A DNA stretch of 29,670 bases from Entrophospora sp. SA101 (lineage: Eukaryota > Glomeromycota > Glomeromycetes > Entrophosporales > Entrophosporaceae): contig CAUDNR010004374.1 of assembly GCA_958430865.1 (NCBI GenBank), forward strand, positions 18,232-47,901, written 5' to 3'. This document shows positions 19,149 to 29,670 of this stretch, piece by piece. A program made the position numbers and the translations under genes. The notes under the pieces were generated by a model that was not told the origin of the DNA, did no database searches, and saw only the letters and a list, made by a program, of their open reading frames with translations. The number at the start of each line of letters is the position of its first letter. Positions within the stretch are counted from its first letter, which is position 1.

Positions 19149-22100
19149 AACTTAAATTAATTGATGAAGGGGATCCACTGATATTACTAGATGACGACAA
19201 TCTACTAAATAAAGTACTAGGCAAAGATTTACTACGATTTAATGGTAATTGTGTAGGATATAATAAATTCTTTGATGATGACTTTGATTTATTTTCTTTT
19301 ATTGAAGGATTAGTGTTAGTTATGGTTTTAGATCTATATAATTTATTGTTAATATTTTGTATAGGTTTATAAACAGATTTTCTGAAATTCTCAAACCCAC
19401 TCTCCTCAACTGAGAATGCAAATCCTGTAAACGATTGCCTTTTACCAGAATCCATATGTATAAGTTGTTCAATTGATCTCATAGATCCTGTCGGTCTATG
19501 ATTCCTTGGTTTGATATTTGGTAATATTGATGATGATTTTATATCTTCATTTATTGCTGCTGTTGTTATTGATGTTGGCTCAGATGTCGTGTTCTTCATC
19601 GTTGAATTTCCACTGAATGCATTTTCATGTGTATCATTAGTCGTATAACCTACATTAATTGGAGATCTATCCTCTTCTTCATCAACAACCGTTCGTTTCC
19701 CTCCCTTTCTAAGTTTCTTTTCTTGATAAACTTGTTCACGAACAATATCTGTATCAGTTGGCCAATACGACTTATGAAGATACTTAACAATATATCTTGG
19801 CATAATACTAATCATAGCAACAAAAGTAATCGTCAACCAAAAATCTATATCAGAAAATAATATCACATCCACTCTAAAGAATCCTATTGAATACACTATG
19901 GCGTAAAGTTCTACCCATAAATAAAATGATAGAATACTACAACCAATGACAAAAAATCCCATCCATGACCAATTCAAAATGTTAAGCCCAACATATAAAT
20001 TAGTCGTTACCACCACTGCTCCTGCCACTACAGTTCCCAAATCTTTTAAGCTGTTATTTGTCAGTCCAGTGCTATGAGATTGTCCAAATTGAAGTAGTCC
20101 ATATGGAACAAAAAAACAAATAAGTGATTGATAGACTGCATCCGTTACGTATAACCAAAACTTTGATTTTGTAAAATCTTGTTGTAAAATGCCTCTTTTA
20201 TAAAGTTGTGGATATTTAAAAGAAGTTTTAGAATCTACATCTTGATCAAATGCACCCAAATACATTACAGGAATTGCTGTAAAAACAAGATTGTAAAGCA
20301 GGATATATGAATAATCATAAAGATATTCTGCAGAAAACCCAGCCTGTGTTTGGTACCAAAACATTGCAATTGTCCATACAATATTCTTGTAAAAAAAACA
20401 TGAAATCATTTCTGCTATTCTGATATATGACCAACGTCCATGAACAAGTAAAAGTTTTTCCAAATACCTAAATTGTGCAAATGCAAAATCTGCTGACATT
20501 GCTGCTTGACGCCCCTCCTCACCAGCAATACCAATTCCGACATTTGCTTCTTGTATCATACTTACATCATTAGCTCCATCTCCAATTGACAATGTCATCA
20601 CATTTAATCCTTCTTTCACCATAGAAACTACTTGTGCTTTTTGCAATGGACTTACACGACAACAAAGAACACTCTCACATCTTTTACCAAGGTCTAACAA
20701 GTATGGTTTTACACTATCGTCTAACCCATACTTGAGTGTTTCGCCATCTATAATCAGTGCATGCTTATTTTTCTTTTCATTCTGATTTTCAAAAAATTTT
20801 TTGATTGCTTCATTTATCTGGGTAAGAGCACTTTGTTTATCTGATGCATTTATGACAATTAAAAGCATATCATTTTGTAACAGATTACATGAAAAGCCAA
20901 TATTGATAGCTGTCTCCACTTTATCACCTGTCAATACCCATAATTTAATACCAGCTTGTGCCAATGTGGCTATAGTTTCTGGAACACCTTCCTGAAGTCG
21001 ATCTTCTATTGCAGTTCCTCCCATCAATATCAATGAATGCTCAATCATCTCACATGCCTCTTCTATCTTTTCTTCTCTATTATTAATACTGGATGCTGCT
21101 TCTGCATATTTTGCTGACCATACATTATACTCTTCTTCTGGTATAGTACGATACGCTATACAAAGTGTTCTAAGTCCTTTGATTTTTTTTTTTGTTATTT
21201 AAAAAAATCAAGTATCATTAATATTTAAAAATATAAGTACACATATATTATATATATATAAAATATATAAATACATATATAAATAAATACCTTCTTTAGC
21301 AAAAAGTTCAAGATCTTCCAAAGTTTCTTCTCTTAGTTCTAATTGAGATCCTTTTTCTAAACGTTCATATATTACACTATCAGCGCCCTTACACAACAAA
21401 ACTATTCCTCCTTCAGGTGAACGTAGAACAATTGACATTCTTTTTCTAGTACTATTAAATTCCAAGACATTTAATAATGTAAACTCTTTACGTTGACCCA
21501 TTACTTCAATTATTAAAGTATCCTGACACCGTTCAAGAAACGCAAATCCAACATCTCTTGCACAACCAACCAAGGCAGCCTCATCTGGTGATTGAGCTTT
21601 ATAATCGATTTCATAAAGGTCATTTTCATTAGGATGTTCAATTAGTACAGTATGACACAACGCTAATGCAGAAAAGAAATCTTGGATAGCTTTTGATTGT
21701 TGATCCATAACTTTTAAATCTTTGTATAATTTTGAATCAACAAATGTAAGATTTCGAGAGATGTATTTATTTTCAAATAAATTTGACATTTCTTCTAGCA
21801 TTAATCTTTTCTCTGCTTCCAAATCAACATCATCATCAACGTTACCATCACCTTTTATTTCTTCGCCATTATCAAGTCGTTCTTGTAATTTTGCACCACG
21901 CATAGCATCTGTTTCACCTAAACCATATGCGATGCCATTGATTGTACATTTACGAAATTCCATAACATTTTGCGTCAAAGTACCAGTTTTATCAGAAAAA
22001 ATGTATTCAATTTGACCTAGATCATCAGAAATATTCCATGTTTTTGGAACACATGGATAATCAAGTTTTTCATAATACATTTCAACATCTGAATGAATAA

Positions 22101-23745
22101 AATATGCCTTTCAAATAAAAAAAAATATATGTGTTGTTATTGAATAAACAATATGCAAATGAATAAATGAACAAATCATAAATAATTTTAATTTTATAAT
22201 AAATTTACCTGTATAGTTTTAACTATTTCAATTGTAATATATAATGAAATTGGTACAATATTTTGAAATAAAACCATACTTGTCCTAAAAAATTAATGAT
22301 TAAATTAATCAAAATTAAGTGTAATTCTTCTTGCTCAACATTATTTAGTTATTAATTTTTTTCATACCAAAATATTAAAAAACCACTAAATAATGCACCA
22401 CCACCAATGTCTCCTTCGTAACCAAAAACGTCCGCAGAGCTTCGAGGTTGAATATAATAAACTGTTTGAGCTACACCAGAACCCAAACAAAGTAAGAACA
22501 GTATAACAAAATTCATAGTAACCTAAAAAAATAAAAAAAATTAAAAATAAATTTTTGATTTTCCTGATATCCCAATGCTCCTTGATTTTTCTACAAACTA
22601 TCTCTTAAAAAAAAACATACATGAAAATTTGTTTCTATTTCTATACGACTCCTTTTACTTGGTGTATTACCAGAATTCAACATGATTTTAGTGTCAGTGC
22701 CAGTAAATACTACTAATCCTATGACCCATTCAGTATTACGTAGAATACATCCTCTCAATAGAATATCATTGATAGATATTGGTTCAATTTTTTCGTTGGA
22801 ATGGTCCGCACCATCTCTATTAGTTCCAACCCAATGTAAAGCGCCATTATATGAATATAAATTTGCATGTGCTGGTTCCGAATCAACATAAAAAAAAGCT
22901 TGTTCATAATCACTCTCCGTCATTAAAGATGACGTGGCATTGTTGCAATGACGAATTTTAAGATTTGTTTCACCATCAAGATTTTTTGTTTCTACGTAAC
23001 AAAGACCATCAGGTTCACTTGTAGATAAAATTATTATATCAGCAGGAACAGGGTCATTATTTCTCAATTGTATAATATCACCAACTCTAACATCTTGCCA
23101 ACGACTATCTATCCATTTTGCACTTTGAGATGGTCGCATAGTAGGCAAAGGAACTTCTTCCATTTGCTTTGAATAACTTTTATTCTTATCATTGTTACTT
23201 TCTTGGCCTATCTGGTTGTTATTTTTCTGTGAACCAAAAAAGCCATTTAATATACCACGTAAAAATTTAAACCGTTTACCATCACCTGTAGATATATTAA
23301 CATTACGGTTGGATAATCTAATTGTTTTTGATTTGTTAAGTGTGTTATCTTGGGTGTGACGTTTCCAATCTTCAATAGCATCTTTAATTGCAGTCATAGT
23401 TATGATAGAGAGTAGTGGAGCGGCAAAGATAATAGGAGAACTACCATTGCCGATAAGCGGGAAAAGTTGTAAAATGAATATAAAAAGGAAATACATGTTT
23501 GCCACTCTACGAAATTGTTCAAATATATTTTTCGGTATAAAGGTTAAAAGGGTATATTTTGAGGTACGTATTTTGTTTCCTACAAAAGATGTTTTAGGTT
23601 CACCATATTGATCAAGTTCTTCCGTTGGTAATGGTATGTTGACATATATTCGACGTTTTTGTGGTTGTTGTAAATCTGAAGAACTTGATAATCGTTTTTG
23701 ATGACCTGTTTTAATTCCATTTTCGGCTTCTTTATCAAATGGCAT
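19111..23745 (-). CDS. P4-type phospholipid-transporting ATPase (Dnf1/Dnf2-like flippase)
   Basis: Moves phospholipids from the outer to the inner leaflet of plasma or endosomal membranes, normally with a Cdc50/Lem3 subunit. Five exons on the minus strand: 23745-22621, 22522-22368, 22284-22209, 22107-21291 and 21176-19111, giving 1412 residues; all junctions keep frame with GTATGT, GTATGA, GTAAAT and GTATTT donors. Motifs: NKIRTSKYTLLTFIPKNIFEQF after the N-terminus, DGET at 257-260 (the P4 form of the actuator motif), phosphorylated Asp491 in SDKTGTLTQN, KGAD, TGDK near 807, and GDGANDV near 923. A C-terminal set of membrane segments follows. YVNIPLPTEELDQYGEPKT and the exon 4 start YPCVPKTWNISDDLG match the Dnf1/2 group. 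The tail is Ser/Asn-rich and ends with poly-Asn from an ATT repeat just before the stop. Start chosen as the first ATG of exon 1. Confidence 0.95.
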
Positions 23746-24226
23746 ATTTGATATTTTATTTTATTTCTTTCTTTGGTCAAAAGAAAAAAATAAAGTAATT
23801 TTTTGAATGAGACTCAATCAATGAGTTTTTTTTTGGTAAATTTTGGAAAAGAAAGTTTGATTATTATAATTATTATTATTATTATTAATAATAATAAATT
23901 TTTTTTAAAAAAAAAAGAAATAAAGAAAGTTAAAAGTTGTAAAAAAAAAAATTTTAATTGATTATTTTAAATGCATGTTTTTTCGGCCTATTTATTTTTT
24001 AATTTATATGAGGCCAATTTTCGTCGCAACATAAATTTGTACTACAAAAATTGGTACATGCATACATACGTGTTATTACTTGCTACCACAGTCACTACAG
24101 TTCCAAATTTGTAAGTTTCTAAATGCTGTATGTGGAAAATGATTGGATAAACTTTATCTTTTCATTAAAAAAAAATTTTAATGAAGCAAGAGCTTTATTA
24201 ATATTTTACAAGTACATCGAATTCAA

Positions 24227-24341
24227 GCTTTTTATATTAATTAGTAGCACTTTCGTTACGATTTAGCACTCTGATTATTATTCTGCTCTTTCGTTACGAT
24301 ATTGCACTTTAATTGCTATTTGGCAGTCTAATAACTTTTCG
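24227..24341. repeat. Degenerate 19-base tandem repeat, about six units
   Basis: Units begin GC every 19-20 bases: at 24227, 24247 (GCACTTTCGTTACGATTTA), 24266 (GCACTCTGATTATTATTCT), 24285 (GCTCTTTCGTTACGATATT), 24304 (GCACTTTAATTGCTATTTG) and 24323 (GCAGTCTAATAACTTTTCG). The period is not a multiple of three, so this is not a coding repeat. More decayed units may follow to about 24400. Confidence 0.65.
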
Positions 24342-24810
24342 TGTAATTGTGATTGAGCAATTTAATTCCGAAATAGTCTTTTAAATGCGATTATAGCCTT
24401 GAATGCGATGTCACGAATTCCACTAAATAAAGTTAAATATTAACTTATTACGACATTATACGAAATAAATAAATAAATAAAAAAATAAAAAAATATATGA
24501 AATGTACTTAATTATTTAATTATTTAATTATTTGTATTACACATGCAAACTTGATAGTCGGTCATTTATTTATATTTATCAGGTACTTTCTTTAAACAAT
24601 TGATTGCTGCACCCGACTTATCGACTTTACATGTAATATAATGATTATACAATAATGAGATAATATACAAGGTTTGAAATATCCATATCAAAAACATGTG
24701 TAACATGTTTTGCAAAGGTCGTCGTCACTCAAAAAATTTAAGAAATCCTCCAAATAAATAAAACAAAAAGTATTTTGGCAAATGAATTCTAATTCCGGAA
24801 CAATAATAAA

Positions 24811-24983
24811 AATAAATAAATAGCTCTAATATAGTTGAAACTATAAAAAAGTTAAATAAAAGTTATTGGTTGATTCTTAAAGATAATGGATGGACATGAA
24901 TGAATTGTCGAGAAAATAGATTTATTTAAATCTTGTAAAAGCACACTTTGAGTAAATTAATGTAATACTCTGCAACGAGATTC
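24811..24983 (+). repeat. Dispersed repeat, copy 2
   Basis: Same-direction partner of 13881-14030, with one insertion before GCAACGAGATTC. Flanks do not match, so the repeat is limited to about 150-170 bases. Confidence 0.65.
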
Positions 24984-25411
24984 CCCCTTTCCCAAAATCA
25001 TTATGCATACGTATTTGATCACATACAGATTGGCAACAATGACTGGAAATCACTGAAATGACTGTTGAAGAACTTTATTATAGCACAAGGGCATAATCAA
25101 TGATGCACCCTTGGCATTTGACATTAGTATAATTATTCATAATTTATAATTAACTAGCATATTTATTTTATTGGCCAAAAATCCACATTATTTGTAAATA
25201 CTCCAAAAAGTATTTAAACACTTGGAAGTTAAAGAAATATATATAATGGTCATGTAAAGTAAAATAAATACATTTTATTTTATTGCGAATTATTTCATAG
25301 TTGAGGAGGCAGAACCGTTTTGTAATCCCTTTTAATGATTAACGGTTTAATTATTTATCCTTTTAATTTTACTATGTTGCTTGCAGGGATGCCTCAATGA
25401 AGTGTCCCTAC

Positions 25412-25439
25412 ATCATATTAATATTAATATTAATATGAT
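25412..25439. repeat. 28-base perfect AT palindrome
   Basis: From ATCATATTAATATT to its exact mirror complement AATATTAATATGAT, without a spacer. Could extrude a hairpin; in DNA this AT-rich such palindromes can arise by chance or by ATT expansion. Confidence 0.8.
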
Positions 25440-26230
25440 TTTACAAACATAGTCGATCATATGTATATGGCAGACAAAAGTAATACTAATACTAAGAATA
25501 CTAAGGAAAATCGCAATTGTACTACTATGATTGCATTTATTATACATTTATTTGGAAACCAACAATTGCAGAGCTTTAGTAAAAAGCCACATTTATTTGC
25601 TTTAATGGGCAAGCAAGCAACGTTAGGGCTGACATTGGTTAACTAGTGGGTGCTAATGAAGTATCGTCCAAAGGTTAATCAGAAATACTGGTAGTATTAT
25701 TGTAGCCGTAAATTTAAGGCTGTCAACAAGCTGCTTAAGAAAACCAAAGCGAGTTTGCCATCGGCCAATAAATGTAAACGACTGAAATAAATCAATCACA
25801 AGTGAATAAAAGGAACTTTATGGAAGCCCTTGAGACTTGTAAATGGGCATATTTATTTATTTACGGTTATCTAGTACCCATTAAACGTGCTCGCAGATTC
25901 GTCTAGGTGCAAGAAAGAAGGAACCAAAGTAAAGTTATAAACTAATTAATTGACAAGCACCGAATTATTTGCAATTAACTGATAAGAGTAGCCTAAAAGT
26001 TAAGCCATAATTGTTAATTAACCAAGATGATACCTCACAATATCAACCATTTAACAAGAATCAAAAAAATGTAAAAAGTTTATTATTTCAAAACATTGTT
26101 ATAATTTAACTTTGAGAAATAAAATAAGGATAAAATAAAAAGATAAATAAAAAGATAATAATAAATTTATAGTGAAAGTTAAATTAGTTCATCAATTCTT
26201 TCTTTTACCATTGCTACTAGAATCTAATGT

Positions 26231-26254
26231 TAATTAATTAATTAATTAATTAAT
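26231..26254. repeat. TTAA tetranucleotide repeat
   Basis: Six uninterrupted TAAT units. Lies about 120 bases beyond the 3' end of the kinase gene. Confidence 0.9.
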
Positions 26255-26370
26255 ATTGTTAGTAATAATTAATGGATAGTAATTTCCAATTAATTAATAA
26301 TGAAATTTTTATCATCTTTGTTGACATTTAGAGAAAAGAGTTACAATCAAGATTATTTAACAAACTATTA

Positions 26371-27824
26371 CTAGTATAACTTTTTAGATTTAGCAATTTC
26401 GTCATCTAATATTCTACTTGTATGATATGCATCTGGATGTGATTTGTGTGCTTGTTGCAAAGCACTAATATTATTATTACTATTATTATTATTATTTTTA
26501 ATAATTTCTTCATGCTTATTTCTAGCAAAATCACAAAGCTCTCTACTAGTTGGTCTTTGTGATGGATCCACATTCCAACACCTCTCCATCATTTGTGCAT
26601 AATCTTCAGGCATCACGGGTAGTATTGGTGGTCGTAAACCTTCACATATATCAAAATTTAAACAATAATTGTGAGCTCTATCATCAAATGGTGGATGACC
26701 TGCAAATATTTCCCACATTAACATCCCAACACTATAGATATCAGTTTTCTTGGTATTAATTTTGCTTCTAAGTAGCTCGGGTGCAATATATGATACAATT
26801 CCATAGACTTTATCTGATGACTTTTCATTAACTAGTCCACATAGTCCCAAATCTGTAATATAACAACCACCTCCTGCCATAAGTATATTACCACTATGTA
26901 AATCACAATGGATTAAATCTTTTTCATGTATATCACCTAATGCATGGCATAAATAATAAAAGATTGTGATTCTGTTTTTTAATGTTAAATTTAAATGATT
27001 TTTTTGTAAATAACCTCTTAAATTTCCCTCTGATAAATAATTTTAAAAAACTGCATAATTTCCATTATCTGGGAATTTAGTTATACCATAACACTGAACA
27101 ATTGATGGTGATTTAATTTTACAATAATTCATTGCCTGTAATTAAATATAAAACCAATTAGTATTATATAATATAGTATTGTTTATTTTTGTTTTAAATG
27201 ACAGCTACCAACCTCACCAAGAAAACCTTTTCCTGAATTATTTGAATCATTTAAACTTTTTAATACCACATTTTGCCTTCCAAGATAACTAAATTCTTTT
27301 TTATTTTTGTTGTAATCGTCTATTTGTCCTCTTGTACATGTAGCAGTATAAATTGAACTAAATTCACCTTCAGTTAACTTTGTTACATCATCAAATTGCT
27401 CAAAAGGTATCCATTCTAAAATATAGTCTGGCAAAGATGATTTCATTTGACATTGTTGAATAAAACCATCAATTATGTTATTTCCAGATGTCCAAGTGGT
27501 GAAAAGACTCTGTAATTGTAAACTAATGCAACCTTCACAGAATCTATTAGAATATCTTGTCAATTTACACTTGTTGCATTCTTTTGGCTCACACCATTTA
27601 TTTCTTACATTGTTTAATTCAAAATCATAGATAAACCTTTCTTTACAATACTTTTTTTCATTTTCTGAAAGTTCCTTGTTTTTTTTGATTAATGAAAAAA
27701 AATAATCTTTTCTACTTTTTCTGTCAGGATTAACATTAGTACTATTAAGTATTTCATTATAAATTTTACATACAAATTTCCTTCTTTCTGGTGATAACGA
27801 TGATAATAATTTAGCATGCGACAT
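26371..27824 (-). pseudogene. Protein kinase of the Rhizophagus-expanded TKL-like family, one in-frame stop
   Basis: Exon 1 (27824-27213) and exon 2 (27135-26371) join in frame through a 77-base intron (GTTGGT...TTACAG). The reading would be 458 residues but for TAA at 27045-27043 (codon 235), where TTA (Leu) is expected between YAVF and NYLSEGNLRGYLQKN. Order: a Cys knuckle (C78, C83, C86, C96, C99), the lead-in LEWIPFEQFDDV, a Gly-poor nucleotide loop EGEFSSIY, VVLK with Lys189, the catalytic loop HCDLHSGN (Asp282, HRD as HCD), DLG (Asp299) in place of DFG, the APE motif in YIAPELL, and the C-lobe to RPTSRE. A short Asn-rich tail follows. Everything after the stop is still conserved, so the mutation is young, an allele, or a sequence error. 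If real, the product ends inside the kinase N-lobe and is inactive. Confidence 0.85.
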
Positions 27825-28520
27825 TATATAAAAATATAAAATTCGACTTGGTGTTTTAATGAATGTGAGGATTTTTTTTTTTTGAGAATGACAGTTACAT
27901 TATTTCTCTTTTCTTTGCGGAGAATTTAATGGCGTGTGACAAACAATTAATTAACAAAAGATGAATTTAATTGGTACGACATTAAAAGGTCATTTTTCAT
28001 ATAGAATTTGTTTTAAAAGAAGGAATTTTTCGAATTTAAGTGTTACAAAAATGATTGTTAATGAGAAAATCCACGTCAGTTTTCTAAGTGGTACTTTTTC
28101 AAGTTTTACAAAACTTCTCATGTATAAATTTTTCAAATAATTATTGCTATTACTATATACAGTATATACAATAAACAATCAAAAAAATGTAATTTTTTTA
28201 TAAACCTAACCCACAAGAATCTACTAAAGAATATGTAAACCTCATAAAAAAATAGCCCTTTTTTTTAAAAAAAGATATTCAGTGTTTTACGGAGTAAAGA
28301 CTATTAGCCGGGGTGGTAAAATAACATTGATAAATTCTAGTAGCAGTTTAATTCTTCATTATTTTATATGATGTATGTAGTAGACTTAAGACTAGGTTAT
28401 TATGGAAGCATTTGTAAAGCCGAAATTAGAAAGCAAGAGGTTTTATAAGAAATTGCCCAAGATTTTATTTTTTTAATCATGTGATGATAATAAATTAAAT
28501 TTGAGTCACGTTATTTAATT
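27825..28520. other. Intergenic region, nothing recognised
   Basis: Contains the upstream side of the kinase gene, with a T tract at 27871-27883, and AT-rich DNA. A CCGGGGTGG patch near 28308 is the only GC-rich spot. No gene or RNA gene is supported. Confidence 0.4.
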
Positions 28521-28522
28521 TA

Positions 28523-29262
28523 CAGTCAAACCTCGCCACAACGGATTTAGATATAGCCTCCTTTTTTTATTAATATTAATTAAAAAATGTATTTGTCTTA
28601 ACGGATTTTATTAGTAAATTAATGCCACAACAACGAATTTAGGTTTTATATATTAATACATTCAAATTACTAAAATTGAATAATAACAAATCCTTTTTTT
28701 TCCATATTTCACAATAAATAAACGGATTTTTAATCAACATCAAAAGGATTTATCCAAATTTCAAAATCAAACAATGTATAAAGATTCTCCTATACAGTGT
28801 ATAAAATTCAACTGTAAACTAGAAACTATCTGCAGAAAAACACTAATGTGTAATGCGATACGCCCTATATCCACTGATCAGTAATACTTTATTAAAAATG
28901 TCTCAACAATCATCTTCATCCAAAAAAAGGTGTATTTAACCAAAACGCAAATTATGTATATACTGTATATCGAAAAAAAGTAACCTGAACCAAGAAACAT
29001 TGATTTAGCAAAACCAATACGGAATTAGTGATACATTAAAAGATTCTTAAAATTGACCCAAATTCTCATCAAGTAAAACCGAAAAGACCATATGTCACTC
29101 CATTTGCTAATATCAAAAAGGCTTTATTTTTATGGATTAAAAAAGCTCTTAACAATTACATTATTTAACGATCAACATCAATTTTGTCACAACGGATTCC
29201 TTGTCAAGCAGATTTTCTTTTGACTGGTTCCATGGATCCACCGCTGTGACAAGGTTTGATTG
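28523..29262 (+). mobile_element. Internally deleted pogo-like DNA transposon
   Basis: The 740-base element begins CAGTCAAACCTCGCCACAAC and ends GTGACAAGGTTTGATTG, imperfect terminal inverted repeats flanked by TA (28521-28522 and 29263-29264). The word ACAACGGATT or AACGGATTT is repeated several times in both end regions, typical of subterminal transposase sites. The middle carries the 5' remnant of a Tigger/pogo-type transposase. The DDE catalytic domain is gone, so it cannot move itself. It shares its ends with the 168-base MITE at 747-914. Confidence 0.8.
28898..29166 (+). pseudogene. Pogo/CENP-B-type transposase, N-terminal remnant
   Basis: From ATG 28898 (MSQQSSSSKKR) the reading gives PKRKLCIY, then KKSNLNQETL and YGISDTLKDS, matching the psq-type helix-turn-helix start of pogo transposases. 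It continues after a frame change with IDPNSHQVKPKRPYVTPFAN and KKALFLWIKKALNNYII, the start of the second (CENP-B-type) DNA-binding helix set. Several stops and at least one frame change interrupt it. The rest of the second binding domain and the whole DDE domain are missing because the element end follows at once. Confidence 0.75.
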
Positions 29263-29264
29263 TA

Positions 29265-29670
29265 TAAAGGATTTTCTGATGTCAAACATCAAAACTGACA
29301 AACTGGGGAGAAGTAAAGATGTAATAATAATAATAATAATAATAAATTCTTCTCAATATAACAGATAGATGGGACAATAATAATAAGAAAAATTTTATAT
29401 GTTTTATATGTGAAGTAAAAATTTTAAAAATCTGTTAATTTAATTATTATTATAGTCTGCTGTGACAAAATTTTCTAATTACCCAAACTATCTGCTAAAC
29501 CAAGATTGTGTATATTTTAAATTTTTTAATTGATAAAGGATATTATTTAGTGATAGTTTTTTGGGAAAAAAGTTAGTTTTGTCCAATACATATAATAAGT
29601 ATCTAAATCAATCTACTTTATTATAAAAAACCTCAATTTCAGCCATTAAAATTAGTTTTGTCAAAGTTTA
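29265..29670. other. AT-rich end of window
   Basis: Contains an ATA/AAT repeat (about 29320-29345) and a CTGCTGTGACAAAATTTT word near 29457 that recalls the inner part of the pogo-like end. No gene is supported. Confidence 0.4.

Larger units (their letters stand above)
23746..26370. other. Intergenic region between flippase and kinase genes
   Basis: The divergent side of the flippase holds T-rich and ATT tracts (23866-23960), probably its promoter. Beyond are the 19-base tandem repeat (24227-24341), dispersed repeat copy 2, a palindrome at 25412-25439, and a 61-codon frame at 25461-25646 (MYMADKSNTNTKNTKENRNC) without recognisable features. Around 25659-25797 the plus strand reads KYRPKVNQKYW and KFKAVNKLLKKTKASLPSAN with a stop between, suggesting a small coding relic. 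A TTAA repeat lies at 26231-26254. No intact gene is supported. Confidence 0.4.

Noticed and set aside
19085..19372. Plus-strand Leu-rich frame near the flippase 3' end
   Set aside because: Antisense of the Asn/Ser-rich flippase tail; Leu comes from the ATT repeat.

Overview
The window looks like nuclear DNA of an early-diverging fungus, most probably an arbuscular mycorrhizal fungus (Glomeromycotina, Rhizophagus-like). The DNA is very AT-rich. Introns are short (73-98 bases where resolved) and nearly all begin GTA. Proteins carry Asn, Asp and His homopolymers. There is a kinase of the Cys-knuckle plus EWIP-type family that is greatly expanded in Rhizophagus. This assignment is inference from composition and gene families; no marker gene settles the species.

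Layout. Bases 1-77 are a 77-base perfect copy of exon 2 of the P4-ATPase gene that lies intact 22 kb further on. A short MITE with pogo-like ends follows (747-914). Then comes a duplicated segment (about 1110-2572) holding an intact three-exon RPL8/uL2 ribosomal protein gene and, in convergent orientation, the decayed 3' end of a UBC13 ubiquitin-conjugating enzyme gene. An unidentified decayed minus-strand gene (about 2670-3365) and a long regulatory-looking gap lead to a large homeodomain transcription factor gene (5458-8435). The second copy of the duplicated segment (about 10540-12012) has another intact RPL8 encoding the same 255-residue protein and a longer, differently damaged UBC13 pseudogene. 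After it lie a possible GPI-anchored surface protein (15177-15794), a possible 3' gene end (17300-17564), COX11 (18021-18789) and, convergent with COX11, a complete five-exon Dnf-type lipid flippase (23745-19111). A kinase gene with one in-frame stop (27824-26371) and a 740-base internally deleted pogo-like transposon with a transposase remnant (28523-29262) finish the window.

The genes do not form one pathway. They are housekeeping functions (translation, cytochrome c oxidase copper delivery, phospholipid asymmetry) plus a homeodomain regulator and a kinase, separated by gaps with decayed genes, small transposons and simple repeats. The clearest evolutionary signal is the RPL8-UBC13 duplication. 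Both RPL8 copies stayed intact and share a 416-base identical tract that suggests gene conversion, while both UBC13 copies died with different lesions. I found no convincing evidence of an undescribed multi-gene system; the most useful leads are the duplication, the exon fragment at the window start, the homeodomain gene's frame problem and the deleted transposon.
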